Shown piece after piece: positions 16,692 to 24,349 of a stretch of 64,000 nucleotides of DNA (position 1 is the first letter of the stretch; each line of letters starts with the position of its first letter). This DNA comes from Cyanobacteria bacterium SBLK. Lineage in GTDB: Bacteria; Cyanobacteriota; Cyanobacteriia; Cyanobacteriales; Spirulinaceae. The notes beneath the pieces are model-generated. The model was not told the origin of the DNA. It did no database searches and saw only the letters and a list, made by a program, of their open reading frames with translations. A program made the position numbers and the translations under genes. The stretch is taken from assembly GCA_017746715.1 (NCBI GenBank), contig JAGHZQ010000053.1, positions 60,310 through 124,309 on the forward strand, read 5' to 3'.

Positions 16692-16785
16692 TTGACAGCA
16701 CCCAGAAAAATGTTAAATTAGATACAGAATTGAATTCCGTGATAGCACTGGAGTGGCATTGGGAGCTTACTCCAGTCTTTTTTTT
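16692..16785 (+). ncRNA. Candidate small RNA with promoter and terminator
   Basis: TTGACA (16692-16697), a 16-nt spacer and TAAATT (16714-16719) form a plausible sigma-70 promoter. About 50 nt later comes a perfect 8-bp stem, ACTGGAGT (16747-16754) with ACTCCAGT (16769-16776), followed by C and eight Ts. A transcript of about 60 nt would result. No open frame of note fits inside. It could be a nitrogen-responsive regulator because of its place, but no NtcA box (GTA-N8-TAC) is visible before the promoter. Confidence 0.4.
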
Positions 16786-16872
16786 GGTGATGGGTGATGG
16801 GTAACACTTGGGCTTCGCTTAGTGCCAGTAGAATTCCCCTTGAGTACAGGATTTTGAGGGGCGATCGTGGGA

Positions 16873-17106
16873 GTAAAAATACACTCGAATCCTTATGGGG
16901 TCTATCTTTACAACTGAGTGCAGAAAAACAAGCCCCCAGCCTATAAAAATACTCGACCCCCTTTGCCGAAATACCCGCCCCTCGTCCCGAAAAAATATTT
17001 AAGAATCTTTTAACCCTTGTGGGGCAAGACTTTCAAGATTTGAGTTCTTCTTGATTAGATTAATCAATTTGACCGTCAAGCGATCGCTCTTCCCGTAAAA
17101 ATACCC
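16873..17106. repeat. Three RTAAAAATAC direct repeats upstream of nifB
   Basis: GTAAAAATACACTCGA (16873-16888), ATAAAAATACTCGACC (16943-16958) and GTAAAAATACCC (17095-17106), all in the same orientation. Spacing is 70 and 152 bp. Possible binding sites for an activator. Confidence 0.4.
17051..17067. promoter_or_regulatory. Palindrome TTGATTA-GAT-TAATCAA upstream of nifB
   Basis: A perfect 7-bp inverted repeat with a 3-bp centre, 111 bp before the nifB ATG. It resembles the element in front of nifP. Confidence 0.5.
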
Positions 17107-17177
17107 ATGCTATAACTCATTCAACGCTTAAATCGCATTTTTCGTAGCTACAAATTTTCTTCCACGGAATTCATTCA

Positions 17178-18635
17178 ATGTTAACCAGTACCCCTACTCT
17201 GACCCCCCCGACGACTTCCACTCCTTCTCCCACCAAGAAGGCCAAAAAGTCTGGTGGAAGCTGCGGTTGTAGTTCTACAACCCCTCAAGAAATCAAAGAC
17301 CAAAAGATGCGCGAACGCATCGAAAAGCACCCTTGTTACAGTGAAGAAGCACACCATCATTACGCACGGATGCACGTTGCCGTCGCTCCTGCCTGTAACA
17401 TTCAATGCAACTATTGCAATCGTAAGTATGATTGCTCCAATGAAAGTCGCCCCGGTGTGGTTAGCGAAGTACTCACCCCGGAAGAAGCCGCTCATAAAGT
17501 GATGGTGATTGCCGGAAAGATTCCGCAAATGACCGTTTTGGGCATTGCCGGACCCGGAGATCCCCTCGCCAATCCCAAACAGACTTTCCGCACCTTTGAA
17601 CTGATTGCCGAAAAAGCTCCCGATATTAAACTGTGTCTCTCTACGAACGGTTTAATGCTTCCCAACCACGTCGAGAAGATTAAAAACATCAACATCGACC
17701 ACGTGACCTTAACGATCAATACGGTAGACCCGGAAATCGGCGCAAAAATCTATCCTTGGGTACGGTACAACCGCAAGCGTTACAATGGTGTTGAAGGCGT
17801 AAAAATTCTCCTCGAACGCCAGCGCGAAAGTTTGGAAGCCTTACGGGAAAACGACATTCTTTGTAAAGTTAACTCTGTCATGATTCCGGGCATTAATGAC
17901 GAGCATCTCGTGGAAGTGGATGACTTCATTCGCTCTCATGGGGCTTTCTTGCACAACATCATGCCGTTAATCTCTGCACCGGAACACGGTACCTATTTTG
18001 GCTTGAACGGTCAGCGCGGACCCAATCCCAAGGAACTCAAAGCGCTGCAAGATGCCTGTTCTGGTAACATGAAAATGATGCGTCACTGTCGCCAGTGCCG
18101 CGCCGATGCTGTCGGGTTATTGGGAGAAGATCGCTCTCAAGAATTTACCAAGCAGAAGTTCATGGAAATGGCCCCCGAGTACGATCTCCAAAAACGCCAA
18201 GAAGTCCATGCTGGTATTGAAGAGAAGAAAGAACGACTGGCTGCCGCTAAAGCCAAACGCGCTGCGGAAAAAGCGGCTAAAGCATCCGAAAAAATCCTAG
18301 TCGCCGTTGCGACCAAGGGAGGCGGAGTCGTTAACCAGCACTTTGGCCATGCCAAAGAATTCCAAATCTTCGAGGTAGACGGTCGCGAGTCGAAGTTCGT
18401 CGGACACCGGAAAATCGACCTCTACTGCCAAGGTGGTTACGGCGAAGCGGCAACCCTTGAAGAGATTGTGAAAGCGATCGCGGATTGTAAGGGGGTGTTA
18501 GTTTCTAAAATTGGCGATTGCCCCAAAGAAAAACTCGAAGAAGCCGGAGTTGCTACTTTTGAAACCTACGATACGATTAACCAAGCTGCTTTAGACTTCT
18601 ACGAAGAATATCAGAAGCAAAAGCAAGCCGCCTAA
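17178..18635 (+). CDS. nifB: FeMo-cofactor biosynthesis protein NifB
   Basis: Radical-SAM enzyme that fuses two [4Fe-4S] units and inserts carbide and sulfide to give NifB-co, the core of FeMo-cofactor. 485 residues. The SAM cluster motif ACNIQCNYC uses Cys73, Cys77 and Cys80; an N-terminal SCGCS (29-32) and later 'HCRQCRADAVG' supply extra cluster ligands. The last 110 residues are a NifX/NafY-like cofactor-binding domain ('ILVAVATKGGGVVNQHFGHAKEF'), as in other cyanobacterial NifB. A lysine/alanine-rich linker (about 345-372) joins the two. It heads the plus-strand nif series. Confidence 0.97.
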   Translation: MLTSTPTLTPPTTSTPSPTKKAKKSGGSCGCSSTTPQEIKDQKMRERIEKHPCYSEEAHHHYARMHVAVAPACNIQCNYCNRKYDCSNESRPGVVSEVLTPEEAAHKVMVIAGKIPQMTVLGIAGPGDPLANPKQTFRTFELIAEKAPDIKLCLSTNGLMLPNHVEKIKNINIDHVTLTINTVDPEIGAKIYPWVRYNRKRYNGVEGVKILLERQRESLEALRENDILCKVNSVMIPGINDEHLVEVDDFIRSHGAFLHNIMPLISAPEHGTYFGLNGQRGPNPKELKALQDACSGNMKMMRHCRQCRADAVGLLGEDRSQEFTKQKFMEMAPEYDLQKRQEVHAGIEEKKERLAAAKAKRAAEKAAKASEKILVAVATKGGGVVNQHFGHAKEFQIFEVDGRESKFVGHRKIDLYCQGGYGEAATLEEIVKAIADCKGVLVSKIGDCPKEKLEEAGVATFETYDTINQAALDFYEEYQKQKQAA

Positions 18636-18638
18636 TTC

Positions 18639-18655
18639 CTTCGTAAGTTACGAAG
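18639..18655. repeat. Inverted repeat after nifB
   Basis: CTTCGTAA-G-TTACGAAG starts 4 nt after the nifB stop. The single-base centre makes it a poor RNA hairpin; it could be a protein site or a residual processing element. Confidence 0.35.
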
Positions 18656-18708
18656 AACCGAAAGTCATTTTAAATCCGAACAGAACCTCACATAGGTCAA
18701 TTAGAACC

Positions 18709-19110
18709 ATGACTTATCGAATTACTAGCAAATGTATTGCCTGCGATTCTCGCTGTCAAACGGCGGAAGTCACCCTGCGAGATCGCGGTATGTCTGCAAA
18801 ACGATTGTTGGTAACGCCCTGTCAGTCCAATTGTCCCACCGGAGCCATACAACGGGAGAACGGACAGATGATTGTTAACCAAAGTTTATGTAATGGTTGC
18901 GCTGGCTTCTATTCCGTTCCCCAATGTGCGGCGATTTGCCCTGTAGAAGGCGCTTGTATCCCCCATACTGAAGAGAATTTGTATTGGGATGAGTGGTTTG
19001 CAACTTACAATCGCTTGAAAACCCGCTTGCAAGATCAAACGCAAACCTATTGGTATCAGTGGTTCAATGTGTACTCGCAAGAACTGAGAACCCTTGTTTT
19101 GGATAATTAA
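18709..19110 (+). CDS. fdxN: Ferredoxin FdxN, with an interrupted first cluster motif
   Basis: 133-residue bacterial-type 2[4Fe-4S] ferredoxin, a likely electron donor for NifB or nitrogenase. The second cluster motif is the normal FdxN form (Cys61, 64, 73, 77-Pro with a long loop). The first is unusual: Cys9, Cys12 and Cys16 are followed by about 21 inserted residues before Cys38-x3-Cys42-Pro, where a standard protein has C-x2-C-x2-C-x3-C-P in one run. The C-terminal tail 'WDEWFATYNRL...YWYQWFNVYSQE' is the usual FdxN signature. It lies between nifB and nifS. The reading frame is continuous, so the insert is not a frameshift artefact that I can see. Confidence 0.88.
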   Translation: MTYRITSKCIACDSRCQTAEVTLRDRGMSAKRLLVTPCQSNCPTGAIQRENGQMIVNQSLCNGCAGFYSVPQCAAICPVEGACIPHTEENLYWDEWFATYNRLKTRLQDQTQTYWYQWFNVYSQELRTLVLDN

Positions 19111-19225
19111 TTCGCTTAATTCGCAGTTCCGACATTAATTTAGGTTGGGTTGAGAAACCATACCCAACAAGCACTTTGCAAATGGGAAGGGTCTTAACCG
19201 CTCGATAATTGCTAGAGGAAACATC

Positions 19226-20428
19226 ATGAAAGATTGCATATATCTTGATAACAATGCTACTACGCGCATTGATGAAGAAGTCTTATCAGCAATGCTGCCT
19301 TACTTAACGATGTACTACGGGAATCCTTCCAGCATGCACACCTTCGGGGGACAAGTGGGCAAAGCTACCAGAACCGCCCGCAAGCAGGTTGCCTCATTAT
19401 TAGGGGCTGAAGAAAGCGAAATCGTCTTCACCAGTTGCGGTACAGAAGGAGATAATGCAGCTATTCGCGCTGCTTTGCTGGCACAACCCGATCGCCGTCA
19501 TATCATTACCACTCAAGTCGAGCATCCTGCCGTTTTAAATCTTTGCCGTCGCTTGGAAAAAGAAGGCTACACCGTCACCTATCTTTCCGTTGACGAGCGC
19601 GGACAACTGGATCTCTACGAAGTGGAAGCTGCTTTAACGGGTAATACGGCTTTAGTTTCGGTGATGTATGCAAATAACGAAACCGGGACGGTCTTCCCCG
19701 TAGAACAGATTGCACAGATGGCGAAAGAATACGGTGCTTTAGTTCATGTGGATGCGGTGCAAGTTGCCGGGAAAATTCCCTTAAACATGAAAAATAGCGC
19801 CATCGATTTCCTTGTCATTTCCGGTCACAAACTCCACGCCCCTAAAGGGATTGGTGCATTGTACGTCCGGCGCGGAACTCGTTTCCGTCCCCTGTTAATC
19901 GGCGGACACCAAGAACGAGGTCGTCGCGGCGGCACGGAGAACGTTCCCGGTATCGTTGCATTAGGAAAAGCCGCAGAATTAGCCGAAGCACATCTTGCCA
20001 ATGTCGATCGCGAGGGTCACTTGCGCGATCGCTTGGAAAAAGGCATTCTCGAGACTATTCCCAATACAGTCATTAATGGCGATCCTCGCAATCGCTTGCC
20101 CAACACCACTAATATTGGCTTCAAATTCATTGAAGGGGAAGCCATCCTGCTCCACCTCGATCGCCACGGCATCTGTGCATCATCGGGTTCGGCTTGCACG
20201 TCAGGATCGTTAGAACCCTCCCACGTCTTGCGCGCAATGGGATTGCCTTATAGTGTCCTTCACGGTTCGATTCGCTTCAGCCTTTCCCGCTACACCACGG
20301 AAGAAGAAGTCGATCGCGTTCTCGAAGTGATGCCGGAAGTTGCCGAACGCCTTCGCGCCATCTCTCCCTTCAACAGCGACGATGCAGACTGGCTGCAAGA
20401 ACAAGAACAAGCCGTTCTCACTCGTTAA
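19226..20428 (+). CDS. nifS: Cysteine desulfurase NifS
   Basis: PLP enzyme that removes sulfur from cysteine and delivers it to NifU for cluster assembly. 400 residues starting MKDCIYLDNNATTRIDEEVL, a typical NifS beginning. The PLP lysine is in 'SGHKLHAPKGIGALYVRRG' and the persulfide cysteine in 'SSGSACTSGSLEPSHVL', where the loop length identifies the group I (IscS/NifS) type. A heptamer repeat separates it from nifU. It works with NifU and draws cysteine made through NifP. Confidence 0.97.
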   Translation: MKDCIYLDNNATTRIDEEVLSAMLPYLTMYYGNPSSMHTFGGQVGKATRTARKQVASLLGAEESEIVFTSCGTEGDNAAIRAALLAQPDRRHIITTQVEHPAVLNLCRRLEKEGYTVTYLSVDERGQLDLYEVEAALTGNTALVSVMYANNETGTVFPVEQIAQMAKEYGALVHVDAVQVAGKIPLNMKNSAIDFLVISGHKLHAPKGIGALYVRRGTRFRPLLIGGHQERGRRGGTENVPGIVALGKAAELAEAHLANVDREGHLRDRLEKGILETIPNTVINGDPRNRLPNTTNIGFKFIEGEAILLHLDRHGICASSGSACTSGSLEPSHVLRAMGLPYSVLHGSIRFSLSRYTTEEEVDRVLEVMPEVAERLRAISPFNSDDADWLQEQEQAVLTR

Positions 20429-20445
20429 CAATTCGCCATTGGTTT

Positions 20446-20489
20446 TCCCAATAACCAATAACCCACAACTAATAACCAATAACCAATAA
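20446..20489. repeat. Heptamer repeat between nifS and nifU
   Basis: Degenerate array of AATAACC/AACCAAT-type 7-mers filling most of the 70-bp gap between nifS and nifU. Same STRR class as other arrays in the window. Confidence 0.75.
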
Positions 20490-20498
20490 CGAGCAACT

Positions 20499-21398
20499 AT
20501 GTGGAACTATACTGATGAAGTAATGGAGCATTTCCACCAACCCCGCAATCAAGGTAAGATTGCGACGGAGGAATGCAACGATGGCGAAAAAGTCGTGACG
20601 GGCGAGGTGGGCAGTATTGCTTGCGGTGATGCCCTGAGACTGCACCTGAAGATCGATGAGGCGACTCAAACTATTGAAGATGCAAAGTTTCAAACCTTTG
20701 GCTGTGCCAGTGCGATCGCCTCTTCTTCCATGCTGACGGAATTGCTCAAGGGCAAAAATGTCGAAGATGCTCTTTCTATGACCAACCGGGATATTGCTAC
20801 CGCTTTGGGCGGACTTCCCGAAGAGAAAATGCACTGTTCCGTTATGGGTCAAGAAGCCCTCGAAGCTGCCATTTACAACTATAAAGGCATCCCTCTCGAT
20901 ACTCACGAAGATGATGAAGGTGCGTTAATTTGTCGCTGTTTTGGTATCTCTGATACAAAAATCAAACGGATTATACGGGAGAATAATTTAGAGACCGCAG
21001 AACAAGTCACCAATTATGTCAAAGCTGGCGGCGGTTGTGGCTCCTGCCTCCCGGATATCGACGACCTCTTTATTGATATCGAACGCGAAGATCGAGAACG
21101 GGAAGAAGCAGCAGCACTGAAAGCAGCACAAGATTTAGCAATTGCCAGCAAACCCAAAACCCTCACTCCGGTTCAAAAAATTGCCCTCATCCAACAGATT
21201 TTAGACGAAGAAATCAAGCCCATTCTTGCCTCCGACGGCGGCGATGTCGAACTCTACGACGTAAACGGCGATCTCATTCAAGTCATTCTCAAAGGCGCGT
21301 GTGGAACTTGTGCCAGCAGCACTGAAACCTTGAAAATTGCCATCGAAGCCCGCCTGCGCGATCGCATTTCCCCCGCCCTCGTAGTCGAAGCAGTATAA
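20499..21398 (+). CDS. nifU: Fe-S scaffold protein NifU
   Basis: Three-domain scaffold on which [2Fe-2S] and [4Fe-4S] clusters are built for NifH and the cofactor path. 299 residues: an IscU-like N-terminus with cysteines in 'IACGDALRLHLK', 'FGCASAI' and 'MHCSVMG'; a central Bfd-like [2Fe-2S] domain ('LICRCFGISDTKIKR' and 'GGGCGSCLPDI'); and an Nfu C-terminus with the CxxC of 'GACGTCASS'. A charged linker (around 200-230) precedes the Nfu part. Full-length and complete. Confidence 0.97.
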   Translation: MWNYTDEVMEHFHQPRNQGKIATEECNDGEKVVTGEVGSIACGDALRLHLKIDEATQTIEDAKFQTFGCASAIASSSMLTELLKGKNVEDALSMTNRDIATALGGLPEEKMHCSVMGQEALEAAIYNYKGIPLDTHEDDEGALICRCFGISDTKIKRIIRENNLETAEQVTNYVKAGGGCGSCLPDIDDLFIDIEREDREREEAAALKAAQDLAIASKPKTLTPVQKIALIQQILDEEIKPILASDGGDVELYDVNGDLIQVILKGACGTCASSTETLKIAIEARLRDRISPALVVEAV

Positions 21399-21855
21399 GT
21401 CCAAGCAGTGTAAGTCATTCAAAATGGTTTGGTTGTGCCAAAACCAACAACAACCAACAACAACCCACCCTCAACCCCTTCCAAGATGGGAGACCAAGCA
21501 GGGAAAAGCCAAGAACTAATAACTAACAACGAACAACAAAATGCAAATGAATAACCAAGAGCGATCGCCACCCGCGTGACGCTTCTTGATCCCCTAAAAA
21601 GGAATTGGATTCGCCGACGAATCCCCTGACCTTCCCTAAAAAGGAAAAAGTGGAAAGAAAAAAGACTCTGAGACAGCGATCGAGGGTTCGCAAGGGGCGT
21701 AATCCCCTAACCGAGGAAGACTGAGGAAGACTCTGCCAAGTCATTCCCAAACCAGTCATTCCCAAACTATACCAATTATCCCTGCCTCAAAGAGTCGAAA
21801 ATAATCCACTCCTGTGTTTTTGTACCTTTATTCAGTTTAAGCGAGATCAACTACC
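21399..21855. promoter_or_regulatory. nifU-nifH spacer with inverted repeats
   Basis: 457 bases that probably hold the nifHDK promoter. The left part is heptamer-like (ACAACC/AACAACC units, about 21439-21466 and 21510-21540). A perfect inverted repeat GGATTCG-CCGA-CGAATCC lies at 21607-21624, flanked by CCTAAAAAGGAA direct repeats (about 21594 and 21636). I could not pick a convincing NtcA box or -10/-35 pair. Confidence 0.5.
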
Positions 21856-22734
21856 ATGCGACAAATTGCATTTTACGGAAAAGGCGGTATCGGAAAATCT
21901 ACCACCTCCCAAAACACCATCGCAGCACTGTCCGAAAACATGCGCGTCATGATCGTCGGCTGTGACCCCAAAGCTGATTCTACCCGCTTGATGCTCCACT
22001 GTAAAGCACAAACCACCATTCTTCACCTGGCTGCCGAACGCGGTTCTGTTGAAGACTTGGAACTCGAAGAAGTGCTTCTCCAAGGTTACAACGATGTTAA
22101 ATGCGTTGAGTCCGGCGGTCCCGAACCCGGTGTTGGCTGTGCGGGACGCGGCATCATCACCGCTATTAACTTCCTCGAAGAAGAAGGTGCTTACGAAGAG
22201 CTCGACCTCGTTTCCTACGACGTATTGGGTGACGTTGTTTGCGGTGGATTCGCAATGCCCATTCGTGAAGGAAAAGCGCAAGAAATCTACATCGTCACCT
22301 CTGGTGAAATGATGGCAATGTATGCAGCGAACAACATTGCTCGCGGTATTCTCAAGTACGCTCACTCCGGTGGCGTTCGTTTGGGTGGCTTAATCTGCAA
22401 CAGCCGTAACGTCGAAAACGAAGTTGCTTTAATCGAAGAGTTAGCTCGTCGTCTCGGCACCCAAATGATCCACTTCATCCCCCGCAGCAAGCAAGTTCAA
22501 GAAGCTGAACTGCGCCGCATGACCGTGATCGAATACTCTCCCGATCACCCCCAAGCTGACGAATACCGTCAACTCGCTAACAAGATCGAAAACAACAAAA
22601 ACTTGGTCATCCCCACCCCGATTACCATGGACGAACTCGAACAACTCTTAGTTGACTTCGGTATCCTCGGCGGTGAAGACGAGTACACGAAAGCGCTTGA
22701 AGCTGACAAAGCTAAAGAAGCAGCAGCCGTTTAA
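21856..22734 (+). CDS. nifH: Nitrogenase iron protein NifH
   Basis: Dinitrogenase reductase: passes electrons from ferredoxin to the MoFe protein with ATP hydrolysis, and also serves in cofactor maturation. 292 residues. P-loop GKGGIGKST near residue 10; the two cluster-ligand cysteines in 'PGVGCAGRG' and 'VLGDVVCGGFAMPIREGKA'; the arginine of GCAGRG is the residue modified by ADP-ribosylation in other bacteria. Codon use is even and strongly biased to C-ending codons compared with the neighbours, as expected for a very highly expressed gene. Confidence 0.98.
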   Translation: MRQIAFYGKGGIGKSTTSQNTIAALSENMRVMIVGCDPKADSTRLMLHCKAQTTILHLAAERGSVEDLELEEVLLQGYNDVKCVESGGPEPGVGCAGRGIITAINFLEEEGAYEELDLVSYDVLGDVVCGGFAMPIREGKAQEIYIVTSGEMMAMYAANNIARGILKYAHSGGVRLGGLICNSRNVENEVALIEELARRLGTQMIHFIPRSKQVQEAELRRMTVIEYSPDHPQADEYRQLANKIENNKNLVIPTPITMDELEQLLVDFGILGGEDEYTKALEADKAKEAAAV

Positions 22735-22741
22735 TTTCCTC

Positions 22742-22762
22742 GGGTGCGGTATACCCGCACCC
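22742..22762 (+). other. Stem-loop between nifH and nifD
   Basis: Perfect 8-bp GC-rich stem (GGGTGCGG / CCGCACCC, loop TATAC) 8 nt after nifH, with no T-run. It fits a 3' stabilising structure that lets the nifH message outlast nifDK, rather than a terminator. Confidence 0.6.
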
Positions 22763-22806
22763 TCCTCCCCCCCACCCCTACAACCCTACAAGTAGAGAGA
22801 AGAATT

Positions 22807-24258
22807 ATGGCAACAGTAGAAGAAAGGAAGGCCCTTGTCGAAGAGGTTCTCGACGCCTACCCCGAGAAAGCCCGCAAGAAGCGTGCCAAGCACCTCAACG
22901 TCTACGAAGAAGGCAAATCTGATTGTGGCGTTAAATCCAATCGTAAATCCATCCCCGGTGTCATGACCACTCGTGGTTGTGCTTACGCAGGAGCAAAAGG
23001 GGTGGTTTGGGGTCCTGTAAAGGACATGATCCACATCAGCCACGGTCCTGTTGGTTGCGGTTACTACTCTTGGTCCGGTCGTCGTAACTACTACATCGGC
23101 ACCACTGGAGTCGATACCTTCGGTACGATGCAGTTCACCTCCGACTTCCAAGAACGCGACATTGTTTTCGGCGGTGACAAAAAACTGGCTAAACTCATCG
23201 ACGAACTCGAAATTCTTTTCCCCTTAAGCCAAGGTACCACGATTGAATCCGAATGTCCCATCGGATTAATCGGAGATGACATCGAAGCCGTTGCGAAGAA
23301 GAAAGCCAAAGAAACCGAAAAGCCCGTCGTTCCCGTTCGTTGCGAAGGTTTCCGGGGTGTTTCTCAATCTTTAGGACACCACATCGCTAACGACACCGTT
23401 CGCGACTACGTATTCCCCAAAGCCGACGAATACCGCAAAACCCCTGAAGGGTTTGAACCCGGACCCTACGATGTCAACATCATCGGAGACTACAACATCG
23501 GTGGAGACGCATGGCCCTCTCGCATGCTCCTTGAAGAAATGGGCTTGCGGGTCATCGCTCAGTTCTCTGGAGATGGTACCTTCAACGAAGTTGTCATGAC
23601 TCCTTTGGCGAAGTTGAACCTCATTCACTGCTATCGGTCGATGAACTACATCTGCCGTCACATGGAAGAGAAATACGGCATCGGCTGGCTCGAGTACAAC
23701 TTCTTCGGACCTTCTCAAATCGCTAAATCTCTCCGCAAGATTGCTGCTAAGTTTGACGAAACCATCCAAGAAAAAGCCGAGCAGGTTATCGCCAAGTACC
23801 AAAAGCAAATGGACGAAGTGATTGACAAATACCGTTCTCGCTTAGAAGGCAAAACCGTCATGATGATGGTTGGCGGTCTGCGTCCCCGTCACATCATCCC
23901 TGCTTTTGAAGATTTGGGAATGAAAGTCATCGGTACGGGTTATGAATTCGGTCACGGCGATGACTACAAGCGTACCGCCGACTACGCCGATAATGCCACC
24001 GTTATCTACGATGACGTAACGGGCTACGAATTCGAGGAATTTGCGAAGAAAATGCAGCCCGACTTGGTAGCTTCCGGCATTAAAGAGAAGTATGTCTTCC
24101 AAAAAATGGCCGTACCTTTCCGCCAGATGCACTCTTGGGATTATTCCGGACCTTATCACGGTTATGACGGATTTGCCGTCTTCGCTCGCGATATGGACTT
24201 GGCAATTAATAACCCCAGTTGGGATTTGATCGAAACGCCTTGGAAAAAAGCAGCTTAA
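22807..24258 (+). CDS. nifD: Nitrogenase MoFe protein alpha chain NifD
   Basis: Carries the FeMo-cofactor where N2 is reduced, and half of each P-cluster. 483 residues from the ATG at 22807 (MATVEERKALVEEVLDAYPEK), preceded by AGAGAGAAG. P-cluster ligands are in 'RGCAYAGAKG' and 'GCGYYSW' and in 'CEGFRGVSQSLGHHIAND'; the cofactor ligands are the Cys in 'IGLIGDDIE' neighbourhood ('ESECPIGLIGDD' is the 'Cys-Pro' P-cluster ligand region) and the His in 'RQMHSWDYSGPYHG'. The gene is continuous, so there is no nifD excision element. No start other than 22807 suits family alignment. Confidence 0.97.
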   Translation: MATVEERKALVEEVLDAYPEKARKKRAKHLNVYEEGKSDCGVKSNRKSIPGVMTTRGCAYAGAKGVVWGPVKDMIHISHGPVGCGYYSWSGRRNYYIGTTGVDTFGTMQFTSDFQERDIVFGGDKKLAKLIDELEILFPLSQGTTIESECPIGLIGDDIEAVAKKKAKETEKPVVPVRCEGFRGVSQSLGHHIANDTVRDYVFPKADEYRKTPEGFEPGPYDVNIIGDYNIGGDAWPSRMLLEEMGLRVIAQFSGDGTFNEVVMTPLAKLNLIHCYRSMNYICRHMEEKYGIGWLEYNFFGPSQIAKSLRKIAAKFDETIQEKAEQVIAKYQKQMDEVIDKYRSRLEGKTVMMMVGGLRPRHIIPAFEDLGMKVIGTGYEFGHGDDYKRTADYADNATVIYDDVTGYEFEEFAKKMQPDLVASGIKEKYVFQKMAVPFRQMHSWDYSGPYHGYDGFAVFARDMDLAINNPSWDLIETPWKKAA

Positions 24259-24288
24259 GCCACCTCTGCTGCGATCGCAAGGCTAAAC

Positions 24289-24311
24289 GGTTGGGCTTTC
24301 AACGCCCAACC
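24289..24311 (+). other. Stem-loop between nifD and nifK
   Basis: Perfect 8-bp stem (GGTTGGGC / GCCCAACC, loop TTTCAAC), no T-run. Same kind of structure as the one after nifH, so likely for message stability or processing. Confidence 0.55.
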
Positions 24312-24349
24312 CCTCTCCCCCAAAACCCTACAACCCATTGGAGACCATC

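Larger units (their letters stand above)
16350..17177. promoter_or_regulatory. nifP-nifB divergent control region
   Basis: An 828-bp spacer between two divergent nif groups. It holds a shared GATTAGATT element near each start, three RTAAAAATAC copies, a CTTG-N5-CAAG inverted repeat (17016-17028), and a possible short terminated RNA (16692-16785). In cyanobacteria that lack heterocysts, CnfR activates the nifB and nifP promoters; cnfR itself lies at 37.4-39.0 kb. I do not know the CnfR consensus well enough to assign it. Confidence 0.55.

Noticed and set aside
22807..24258. nifD excision element (xisA-type)
   Set aside because: nifD is one continuous frame of normal length, and no site-specific recombinase is in the window.
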